From the IMG/VR virus record IMGVR_UViG_3300026097_000805, positions 62,001 through 126,000 of that record: 64,000 bases of DNA; one strand, given 5' to 3'. The notes under the pieces are model-generated. The model was not told where the DNA came from. It made no database searches and saw only the letters and a list, made by a program, of their open reading frames with translations. Every line of letters begins with the position of its first letter. Position 1 is the first letter of the stretch. Shown here piece by piece: positions 30,537 to 41,000 of the stretch. This stretch comes from a virus. The position numbers and the translations under genes are program-made.

Positions 30537-33308
30537 TTAAATGTTAAATTTATAATTTGCGAACAGCACATACTGTTCTTCTGAATTTCCAGTTGTGCTG
30601 TCGATAATATACCTGTCCATATCAAAGTTAAACTGTGTAAAATCTGGATCTACAAAATCTAATGCGTTTTTCACAATAGCACTAGTTCCTGGTTTACAAT
30701 ATACCAAAGGAATAGCATTTACAAATCCTAATTCGTTGACACTGTCTACTTGTGCTGTACGCATCCATAGAGGAAGAAAATTTCGTTCTGTACTTCCTAG
30801 GTCTCGTATAGCATCTCTCATGTGACTAATATTGGATATGTATCTCACATGATCACCTGCTCCGTCGACTGTTATTGCATTTGTATCAACCGTAATAGTA
30901 TTTGCCGGATCTGGTCTATATTTTTTACTTATAGGAGTTCCTAAAGTAAATGGAACTTCAATTTCTGACCCGTCTCTAAGGGTAATCAGTAATTTAGTAG
31001 ATACAGGGTAGGTCACCTTAAAGTCTCTTGTAAACAAGTCAATGCCAGGTCCAAAATCTACATCTGCTATGTCACCGTTTCGGGTAGTAATTTTTGTTAT
31101 ATTTGGTAAGGCATCGTACAGTTCGTTTACACTTGTATATTTGACAGAGTTAACAATCTGGGGTGATTTATTTTTTATTTTAATTTGTTTTTGTACATCG
31201 CCGACGGCACTTTCATATGGATCAATTACTTCAATATAAATTACTTCATATACAATATCATTCGTTCCAGGCGTTTTAGCAACAGCCGTTTTTACTTCGC
31301 CTAATTTTAATTGACGTCTAGAATGGTTTTTTGCTGCTGCTGCCACATATTCTTGTATACTCTTTGTTTCAATTCCCGAATATAACAACATTTTTAATTT
31401 TCTTTGTAAGCCGAAGTTTGGATCATTGGGTCTATATATATAATCAGGATTAAAAACTTCGCCATTGTTGATTAGGTCGATCAAGTTTTGACGTTTTTCA
31501 CTTTTCATAAATGGCTGTACATATATATTGCTGTATTGTTTATTACCAGGGTCTGACACTGTTATATTGAAATGTCTTTGTATCGCACTATATCCAAATT
31601 GATCTTGTGCTTTTATTGTAAAACTATACTTCCTGTCAACCGTAGTTGTATTACCATCTAGAATTAGATCTTTTCCGTCAAAAACAGTTAGTCCTGGATT
31701 CAATTCAGTTCCAAAAGGTCTAATTTTACCTATAATTTCTCCATCTAAGCTTAGACTTAATCCTGGAGGAAGTGTTCCGCTTTCAAGTGAGTATATTAAT
31801 CTTGCATTAGGCACTGTGGTTTGCGCACTAACGCTTAAAGTACTGATATAGTTTGCACTAATGCTTCCTAGATTCTCTGGAGTTAGCCATTGTATTGTAC
31901 TATCTATTTCACCGATCAGGCTGATTGTAAACGTTTTAGATTTTTCGGCAATTTCTTGTGCAGCTACATCTACAGTGCCTAAATCAATAGTATCACCTAT
32001 ACCGACGTTCTCAGTTAGGACTTTATCTAAAGTGAGTACGTCATATAAGCTATTGACTGTGTTTATACTTATTACTTTATAGGCTGTAGTCCCTACGCGA
32101 AATTCTTGATTTAAAGCATATGATGAAAATTCACCTAATTTGTTTATTTTAATTGTATTTGTGCCCTGGGTAGTATCCTCATACGCAAACTGTTGAAACT
32201 GTATTGTATCAGAACCTGAATCGATTCTTCTTGCATTTATTGTGAATTTGTATTCTTTTGTAATTGCAGGTTGGTACGGAGTATATCCTGCTACTTCACC
32301 TGTAGTGCTGTCAAGTGTCAACCCAGGCGGCAATAAACTATCGCTCCCGTCGTCGTTTTTACTTGCTAAATTGTAAACAACGACTCCAGTTAATGTATTA
32401 GGATCAATTACGTCTAATTTTAAGGTCACGTAATTATTGGCTCTGCGGAAGCCGAAGTCTCTAGGTGTAATCCAAATAGGAGTTCTTACATGTGTGATAT
32501 CTGCTGTAAAAGTTCCTGTGCCTACTTGCATTATAGTTGTATCAGCACGGAAGAAATCATCACCTACTACATAAATTCTAAATGTTCTTCTTGCTATAGT
32601 ATCACCATCTGAGACATTTACTGTAAATTGATAATATCTATTTAATTTCTTAGGAGAACGAGTAGGTGTGCTAAAGTCATAAGTTGTTGTATCGTAAAAA
32701 TAACTATCATAGCCATTGTTAGATCTCACACTCCAGTCATATCCAATTTTAGACAAATAGTCAAACGGGCCATCGTCATAATAACCGCTCGATGCTGCTT
32801 TCTCTATTGCTAGAATAGGATCTACTATACCTATCAATCTTCCATCAGTAGTAAGCTGAATACCTGGCGGAAGTTGTCCGTCTCTATTACCTATAAAATA
32901 TTCTAAGGATTGACCTGTACTAGTATCTTGATCAGTTGCCTCTAATTGGAATTCTATTGGAGCACTGTCTAAGATAAAGTATTGTCCATTTATGCCAACA
33001 GGTAAAAGATCTTCTGCCGTCACCCACTGAGGCGCATCTTCTCCTTGTATTACTATTTTGAAAGTTCTATCACTAATAGCGCCTTGATATGATGCTCTTA
33101 ACACAAAAGTAAAAGTAGTCTCTCTAGGAACTTCAAATGGTGTTCCTACAATTTGATTAGAATCTAACCGCATGCCATCAGGCAAAGACCCACTAATCAG
33201 TGTTGTTGTAGCTGAGTTTTCTGTAAGTGGTAAAGCAACACTGGTTGTTCTTCTCTCTTGAAGTGTTGCAATTATTTCACCTGATGATCTTGACCATAGT
33301 CCTGACAT
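30537..33308 (-). CDS. Large structural protein with putative-Ig repeats (923 aa)
   Basis: Contains several He_PIG-like Ig modules, recognised by LPDGMRL, LPPGIQL, LPPGLTLD and LPPGLSLS turns each followed by a G-x-I/V strand and an F-x-I/V-x-A strand. The C-terminal third is different, with repeated acidic and aromatic segments. Such modules are common in phage tail fibres and baseplate proteins, binding surfaces or partners. Expressed from a late promoter. Exact position in the particle unknown. Confidence 0.75.
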   Translation of the reverse strand: MSGLWSRSSGEIIATLQERRTTSVALPLTENSATTTLISGSLPDGMRLDSNQIVGTPFEVPRETTFTFVLRASYQGAISDRTFKIVIQGEDAPQWVTAEDLLPVGINGQYFILDSAPIEFQLEATDQDTSTGQSLEYFIGNRDGQLPPGIQLTTDGRLIGIVDPILAIEKAASSGYYDDGPFDYLSKIGYDWSVRSNNGYDSYFYDTTTYDFSTPTRSPKKLNRYYQFTVNVSDGDTIARRTFRIYVVGDDFFRADTTIMQVGTGTFTADITHVRTPIWITPRDFGFRRANNYVTLKLDVIDPNTLTGVVVYNLASKNDDGSDSLLPPGLTLDSTTGEVAGYTPYQPAITKEYKFTINARRIDSGSDTIQFQQFAYEDTTQGTNTIKINKLGEFSSYALNQEFRVGTTAYKVISINTVNSLYDVLTLDKVLTENVGIGDTIDLGTVDVAAQEIAEKSKTFTISLIGEIDSTIQWLTPENLGSISANYISTLSVSAQTTVPNARLIYSLESGTLPPGLSLSLDGEIIGKIRPFGTELNPGLTVFDGKDLILDGNTTTVDRKYSFTIKAQDQFGYSAIQRHFNITVSDPGNKQYSNIYVQPFMKSEKRQNLIDLINNGEVFNPDYIYRPNDPNFGLQRKLKMLLYSGIETKSIQEYVAAAAKNHSRRQLKLGEVKTAVAKTPGTNDIVYEVIYIEVIDPYESAVGDVQKQIKIKNKSPQIVNSVKYTSVNELYDALPNITKITTRNGDIADVDFGPGIDLFTRDFKVTYPVSTKLLITLRDGSEIEVPFTLGTPISKKYRPDPANTITVDTNAITVDGAGDHVRYISNISHMRDAIRDLGSTERNFLPLWMRTAQVDSVNELGFVNAIPLVYCKPGTSAIVKNALDFVDPDFTQFNFDMDRYIIDSTTGNSEEQYVLFANYKFNI

Positions 33309-33329
33309 ACGTTTTTCCCTATTATAACG

Positions 33330-33337
33330 TATTTATC
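33330..33337 (-). promoter_or_regulatory. T4-type late promoter
   Basis: GATAAATA on the minus strand, 22 bp before the 923-aa structural gene. Confidence 0.6.
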
Positions 33338-33344
33338 GTAAATT

Positions 33345-34085
33345 TTAGATTGTTGGATTTGTAAATGTACCGTAGTCTGATGCAAGACCTGCAGGTGCAG
33401 AAAATGTACCGTAGTCTACTGATGCTGTTGCTATAACTAAATCTATACCACTTGTAGCTTCGTTTATAAATCCGCCATAATCTACTCCGAACAGTGTTCT
33501 ACCTAATGCTGCTTCATAGAATCTTAAATCAATATCATGTACATTACCTACATAATTTGGGGCTGTTATTTCTGTGTTTGCTGTAATAGTATTTACAGTT
33601 AGTATATTGACATTATTAATATCGTTCGCAGCGGCGTTCAATACACCACTAAGAACTGGACTAGGGTCTTGCGATACTAGATCTGTACCATTAATAGCTA
33701 TAGTTAACGTGTTTCCAGAAAATGTTGTATCAATATTTTGTCCACCTAGCAGATTAATTGCATCACTTCCTGTGAAGGCTAGGTTTCCTGTGTCAGCATT
33801 AAACTGAATATTTCTTAGGCTATCCGGCACACTTACGGTAATATCATTTGCTGTTGAAGTTAATGTAACGTTGTCTCCTGCAACAAGACTTTTAAATTCT
33901 AAAGTATTACCGTCTTTTACATAAAAAACGCCTTCCCCAGATCCTAAATTCTCTGCATCAGTGGCTACTGTGACTCTGCTATCAATGTCTGTAAAATTAC
34001 TGTTTACTTTTGCAAAAGCTACACGGAGATCGTCGCCTGTTCCATCATTTGCAATTTGTCCTATGTTAATTGTTTGTACTGCCAT
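33345..34085 (-). CDS. Fibre-type structural protein (246 aa)
   Basis: The N-terminal IGQIANDGTGDDLRVAFAKV module is nearly the same as in the 2847-aa protein (IGVEGNDGTGDSIRESF). The beta-rich middle ends in DYGGF/DYGTF repeats. Probably a fibre or adaptor protein using a shared attachment domain. Confidence 0.7.
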   Translation of the reverse strand: MAVQTINIGQIANDGTGDDLRVAFAKVNSNFTDIDSRVTVATDAENLGSGEGVFYVKDGNTLEFKSLVAGDNVTLTSTANDITVSVPDSLRNIQFNADTGNLAFTGSDAINLLGGQNIDTTFSGNTLTIAINGTDLVSQDPSPVLSGVLNAAANDINNVNILTVNTITANTEITAPNYVGNVHDIDLRFYEAALGRTLFGVDYGGFINEATSGIDLVIATASVDYGTFSAPAGLASDYGTFTNPTI

Positions 34086-34097
34086 TTACATCTCCGT

Positions 34098-35000
34098 TTA
34101 TAAGTTTGCTAATACCCATGCCTTAAATGCTGCATAATCACCAGCACCGTCTTGAAGTGCTGTTTTTAGATCTGCAATTTTTACATAACCTGGTATCTCA
34201 CCATTTACGCCATCTACTAATAGTGTACTATTATCAGCAAATACACTACCAGTGACATCACCGTCTACGTTTCCGTTAACATTTCCGTAGACTTGACCAC
34301 TTATGTGTATGTCTTTAAATTGGTCTTCTGCACTACCGATATCGTATAGTTCACCTGCACCTGCTCTTGGCAGTACATGTCCTCTAATAGTGCCTGATAC
34401 GTTTACACTGCTAAGAATTGCGTCTACAAGAATAGTCGAGTCTTGTCCAAACACACTACCTATTAAATCTCCACTATTGTTTACATCAACAGTTAAATCT
34501 CCATTTTGGACTTGAGCTAGTGTAATATATCCTGAATCATTGTTTAAAGTGCTGATATTACTACCAGGTTGTAGAGCACTGTCTGCTGTTGTGCCCTGAG
34601 CACTAGTCGCAGCATCTGTTATACCATATCCACTTAGTGTTGTAGGCTTACTAGTTAGATCTGCAAATGCTACTGTTGTTAAATAACCCGAATCATTATT
34701 TAAATTACTAACATTACTACCTGTCACAACATAATTCGCATCATTTGTAAACAAGCTAATATTAGTAGGTTTATCCGAAAGATCGTCATAACTTCCGCTG
34801 GTGGCTATAGTTGCTAGAGGCGTTCCTCCTTTTGTAATAGTTGTTGCACTGATACTACCAATGGTAAGTGTTCCACTCCCTGTAATATCTACTACACCTA
34901 TTATACTATTTCCAGATAGCTGTAAACTATCTCCCGAAGGAATTTCCTTTATCTTATTACTATCCGAAGTATCTACTATTAGTGGAAATCTGTTTGCCAT
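34098..35000 (-). CDS. Tail-fibre-like protein (300 aa)
   Basis: Repetitive beta protein with DLTSKPTTLSGYGITDA and D-L-S-D-K-P repeats typical of phage side-tail fibres. N-terminal MANRFPLIVDTSDSNKIKE and C-terminal GDYAAFKAWVLANL are motifs I associate with marine phage fibre proteins. Late promoter 20 bp upstream. Confidence 0.75.
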   Translation of the reverse strand: MANRFPLIVDTSDSNKIKEIPSGDSLQLSGNSIIGVVDITGSGTLTIGSISATTITKGGTPLATIATSGSYDDLSDKPTNISLFTNDANYVVTGSNVSNLNNDSGYLTTVAFADLTSKPTTLSGYGITDAATSAQGTTADSALQPGSNISTLNNDSGYITLAQVQNGDLTVDVNNSGDLIGSVFGQDSTILVDAILSSVNVSGTIRGHVLPRAGAGELYDIGSAEDQFKDIHISGQVYGNVNGNVDGDVTGSVFADNSTLLVDGVNGEIPGYVKIADLKTALQDGAGDYAAFKAWVLANL

Positions 35001-35019
35001 CTTGTAATCCTGTTTTATA

Positions 35020-35027
35020 TATTTATC
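35020..35027 (-). promoter_or_regulatory. T4-type late promoter
   Basis: GATAAATA on the minus strand, before the 300-aa fibre gene. Confidence 0.6.
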
Positions 35028-35048
35028 GGCTTTTGTAAGTTGTGAGCC

Positions 35049-38000
35049 TTAAACTCTGCCCACAACTACTTCAACTATACCTTTTTCTGTGTCTAGTTTT
35101 TCGCCAACAGCTTTACCAATCACTGTGCCAACTCTTGGATCATTGTCTACTATAGCATAACCAGGTATTGCACTGGCAACCAACATATCACCCTTACAAA
35201 CTTTGCCAATAACTTTACATGGCACACGCCCTTGCAGTGCGATAGGTGTAGCTATGCCAGGGCATGCTTGGTTCATTGTATATGCAGGGTTTTCAGATAC
35301 AACACCTGCAACTCTCGTTGAACGATGGTCTATACTTTGTGTAATTTCCTTTTCCCCACCAAACACGACTACTGTACCAAAATTATATTCAGCATCAGCT
35401 TCATAATATTCTGCCAAGTCAGCGTATGTTGCTTCAAAACGTGAACCGGTTGAAAGACTCCAATTACCAGTTATAGTACCTGAGGTTGCAGCAAGACCTG
35501 TACTTATAGTTCTAACTGTAAGTGTGTCTGTACCGGCAACTGTTACGCCACCAGCAGCAGCAATAGTTAAACGTTCTACTCCTGCCGTATAGAATCTCAG
35601 TTGATCGTTATCATCACCCGGTGCATCTTCAGCACTAATGTAAGTGTCTTGATCTACATCTTTTACACCACCCAATGATCCCCAATTTGAACCATCGTAT
35701 CCTTCAAACGTACTATCTGTAGTATTATAACGAACCATGCCTTGGGATGCTGTAGTACCAGCGGCTGTTCCAGGACGTTGAGCTGTTGTACCGACTGATA
35801 GTTTTAGTGCCCCTGTTCCTGAAACAAATACTTGTCCTGTTCCGTTTGCGCCTAAATTTAAATTAGCATTTGTTGTAAGTGCAGCTAAAGTATCTGTATT
35901 TACAGCACTAGAAGTTACTCTTGCCATAACACTGCCGCCCGCAACAAAAGTCACAATATCTGCGCCGCCTGCACTAAAACCTGTTCCTGCACCTATACCA
36001 ATACCTGTGCTATTTGCATCTTTTTCACCCGGTGCTTCAATAAATGAACTATAAATCCAACGTGCTGCTAAAGCAGAAGTTTCTACTGTACTACCAGCAC
36101 CACCTACTGTACCAAAGGTACTTGCTTGATGGAAGTTGCTTTCACTATATGCAGGTATATCACCAATTCTAACAACGCCGCCTGTATTAATAGTTGGCTT
36201 GCTTGCACCAGACGATGTAAAAATCGTGCCTTGCTCCGGCGTAGTCATTGTCAAAATAGCACTTGCTTCTGATAAAACAGTGTAAGAAGGGTCACCTCCT
36301 ATGATTAAACTATCTGCGTGTATTGCACCTGTGATGTCTCTTTTTACAAGACTATTGCCTGCATTATCGTATGCTATATCAGTATATGCATAATCGCCTG
36401 CACCTGCTGTGCCATATTGTATTAATGCTAATCCCGGATCGTTAGGAATAGTATTAGTTGGAGGATTAGACCAATAAGCTCTTTCCGCAGCAAAATCACC
36501 ATCTGCAAGGCCTGCACCTTTGTCAATTACATTAGCATAGGTATCAATTTCAGGACTACCGTTGCCTGATGTAGTTCTCCCAAATAATTGATATTGATCA
36601 ACAGCAGGAAGATCTGCAAGATCAACTCCATTAGCTGCTAGTGTCACCCACCCGTTTGTGACAGTGAAATCTCCGCTATCAAAACTGGCAAGACCTAGAT
36701 CAGCTTGTGCAATACCTGTAGCATTTGCTCTTGTAGTTGCGGCATTCATATTGAGTTTGCTTTGCGCAATAGCAGCAGAGTTATTAACATCAGCGTTCAC
36801 AATAGCCTGTGATTCAATTTGTAAATTTATTGTTGTGTCACTCGATGACCTATTTACGTTAATGTTAATATCGCTTGCACTATCTTCTTTTGCATTAGCA
36901 AACTCGTCTTGAGGATTTTCGAGAACAGCCGCAGCTTTTGTACCAGGTGATGTGACATACACAGGTGTAAGTGATGTGCTGAATCCTGCACCTGATTGTA
37001 AGTCATAAGTGATTATCTGAACATTTTGGTTTAAGGAATAATCAAATCTTGTTTCTACTGCAATGACAGTAGCAGTTGACGACCCGTCTTCAAGAGTATC
37101 ACCGGCTATTATTGATCCAACTGTAGGTTCAACAGTTAATCTTTTATAGCCTGTAGGAACAAATACTTGTTTTTGTTCATCTCCGCTTCCTGTTCTGTCG
37201 TGTATTACAACATTACGTATGTCATCTAATTCATCATAAGCCTGCGTTGCTTGAACAACATAGTCTTTTGTAGTAGCATCGTTGTCGTCAGTTGGATCTA
37301 GAAGATTTTTAATCTGTCTAGAATTCATATTCATGTTGCCTTCCATCTTTGTGGAACCGTCTAGTGCCATGAATCCAGGAGCAAATCTTGCACTACCTGT
37401 CAACTGAATACTTCCGTTATGACCTAGTCTTCTACTAACATAATTTGCAATTGCCTTTTCAGTTGGCACTGCTGTATCTGATAAATCTGTAAACAATTCG
37501 TCATTTGAAAATTCATTAATTGTTACACCATCTCTGAATCCTAGGCTAGCAGCTCTAGAAATACCAACTTCACCAGCGAATGTCACACTACCTGTGCTTT
37601 GGTCTACAACGAAATACTTACCTACTCTGAAGAATCCATCTTCGTCCGAGCTAATAAAAAATACTCTACCTTTTCTACGTTCCCAAACTTGGGCTTTTGT
37701 TGCATCATCCGCATTGCTGTACGAACCTGCCTTAGCAGCTGAACCGCCAAGTGGCGAACCTAATAATACGTTAGGATAATTACTTGTGTTAAAACCGCCT
37801 GTTCCTATTTGAGTAAAATCATGTCCTGTTGCTCTAAGCAAAGAGATCGCAATTGTAATTTCTGCCGTACTACCTGCAGGCAGTGCCGGAAATAGTTCTC
37901 TACCAGACGTGAATGAAGTTTTGATACCATTATTTGCACTGGTTCCTGTGATATCCCAATCAGCACCATCGGTTTGATAATCCTGTATTTCAATATACCA

Positions 38001-41000
38001 GACGCTATCAGATTTTATCCATCTACCGCCGCTAGTATATGCATCATACGCACTACTGTCCAATCCGCTAGTCAGACCGCTATCAGTATAAAGTTCAAAG
38101 GTATTTGTAGCAACATTTCCTACAAAAAACGTGTTGGTGTTAAGGTCTGTCATTCCTCCTACATCACGTATTTCTATGCTGTCCCCGTTTGATAGGTTAT
38201 GACTTGCACTAACTACCACAGCAGGATCGGCTTGTGTAATGCTTGTTATATTGCCTTGATCAACAGCATCATAGTCTATTATTTGGAATGTTTTTCCTTG
38301 GTAAGCAAAAATCTTACCCCCACTATATCCTACATCACCCGGATATAATATATTTTGATTTGTTGCATCAGTTGCATCAGCAACAAGACGTAATTCTGTT
38401 AGCACATTATCTAAAGGTTCTACAGCTATTTTTGTATCTGCAATTGTGCCTCCAAGTGTTTTCGCACCATCATCTGGATCTGTTGTACTAACATTGCCAA
38501 AATCCACAGTGATTATCTCAAAATCGAAACCGCTGTCAAATGTTGCCTTAACTTCGTCGGATCCTAATTCAAGTCCTTGGTCGTCTGTCTGTGTGAATCC
38601 TGTGCTTCTATATGTGGTTAAATCGCTTTCGTCAAAATTTACAGCAGTGCTAGGACGTTCTGTAATACTTTCGGGGTTTGCAACACTTGTAAAAATGAAA
38701 TTTTCACCTTGTCTGTATTCTATAAATGTATCATGAGTCACACTTGCTTGTAAATCTGCAAAGAAGTCAATATTAGATCCTGCTTCTTGAATAGTTAATC
38801 TATAAACATGATTACCTATTTCACCTGCCTTAGTCCATGTTCCGCCCGACGTATAGGCTGTAAATACAGTTCCGTCTACTGCTGAGGTTTGGCTTTGATT
38901 ACTATATAGAGTAAAAGTATTTGTTGTGACATCTCCTACATAATAAAAGTTGTCATTTAGCTCTACCATTCCTGATACACCAGTTATAGTAATTCTATCA
39001 CCATTGGATAAATTATGACCTGCGCTTGTAATTTCTATAGGAGATGCCTGTGTAGCAGCGGTAATATTGCCTTGTGTAGATGCTGCAATATAGGTACCTG
39101 GAGTGTTTTGATACACTGTTTGCACATCAATAGTTAAATCTCCTGCACCGTCGACGCCGCCTATATCAGCGCCGCTTATTGTAATTGTATCAGAATTTGT
39201 ATACCCACTTCCTACATTAGTGATTGCAAAACTAGCTGATCCGGCGGATATAGTTACACTAAATTCTGCTCCTATGCCGGACCCACTGGTTGACTTTTGT
39301 GCTACTCCAGTATAAGTAGCACTACCTGAAGGAACAGAGCCAGTTATACTGGTGTTGTCAACAGCTTCGATACCTGTAGCAACCACAGCTCCGGCTGCAC
39401 CAATTGTTCCGTCATTGTTTGGATCTGCTAAATTTTCAATTCTACTGATTCTATAATTTAGCGGCCCTGTTGCACCCCCATGATCAATTAGTATAAAACT
39501 ATTAGTCATCGGCGGTTCTTTAAAATCATATACGGTTATGCTTGTATCTTCAGATGCATTAGTAAATCCGCTATAAGTGAAAGCTTTTATCGGCTGCACC
39601 ATATTTCTTAAGGTTAGCACTTCGTCTGGAATTTCATTTGGGTCAGCGCCTTCTGCAACCAATCCAAAATTACCATAACCGTTTGAGCCGTTTAGTGAGC
39701 GTATTTCAGATCCGTTTGCAGCATAATAAGCAGCATGGCAGTAGTATGTAAACATACTAACCATTTCTGAGAATGCACCGTTTGTCGTTACAAGGCCATA
39801 ACCTAAGTCATTAATCTGTGTAAAGTCGTTGCCTAAAATTGATCTATTACCTGCTGTCTGCAGGAAAATATCCTGAATAACATCGTTTGCATCGTGTCCA
39901 GGATCGCCTATATCATCCGAGCCTGTATAATTCCAGCCATTACCGTTGTTAGATCCCGGGTCTAGATAAATTACAGCACGACCTGTTCCGCTATCATAGT
40001 TTGAAATGGCATTTACTTGATAACGTTGCCCTTCAAAGTAAAAAGGTGCAGGTAGTTCTGGAAGCCTCAGTTTAAGCCCTTGCGGTTCGCCACCTACATC
40101 TTGTGACTCTACATATAATGTGAATGCGTTAAGAGCTACTGTGCTTGCGCTGTCTGTGTAATTTCCACTATTTGCTTTTATACGCATAGGTATATTACCA
40201 GCAAATGCATCGACAAACATGCCGCCACTAAATGCCTGTGCGTTTCTTGATCTTGAAAAGCTAGATGCTGTTTGTATATATGGTGATTTTGTTAGAATCT
40301 GTCCTGTAGGATCCAACACACACATAAATCCTCCATGACCTTGTACAGTAACATTACGCACAATAGTAGCATCGTCCATCATGAATACGTCTACGCCGTC
40401 TGCATCATTACGCTTTGGAGGATTGTAGTCTGCATCAAAGGCAAAATTAACTTTATCTACAAGCTCTCCTACAAGAGCCACTGAACCTGCAACTTCTTGC
40501 CATTTGGTTGTGTCAGTCAATTTTTGATAGGTTGCACTTAATGGATCTAAGTCTTCGTCTGCTGCAATTGACGTGTGTGCAGACACAGCTTTATAGAAAA
40601 ATGTATCTAGTCCTACAGTTTTTTTAACAAAATCTCCTTGTGCATAATTAGTTCCTGCTGCCCATGTAGGTTCTGCTACGCCGCCGTCTAAATCCACAGC
40701 AACAGTGCCTCTTATAGTCGAAGGCGCTGTTCCTGTTAACAAGTCACTAGCAAGAGTTGAAATATAGTTGATTGCATCTTCGGTTTCTGCTTCTGTACCC
40801 GGTGTAAGTGCGCCCGTATAATACTCCCCTTGTGCTTCTAAAACTCCTTCTACGCCACCCCTTTCTAAGTCGTTGATAATTGCGTCAACAATTAAACCTA
40901 CATCTCTTTCACATTTTGTTCTTGATTCTGAAGAGAATAATAACGGATAAGTTGCATCTACATATTCGCCCACTTCTGTTTGAATAAAGGATCTGTTTAA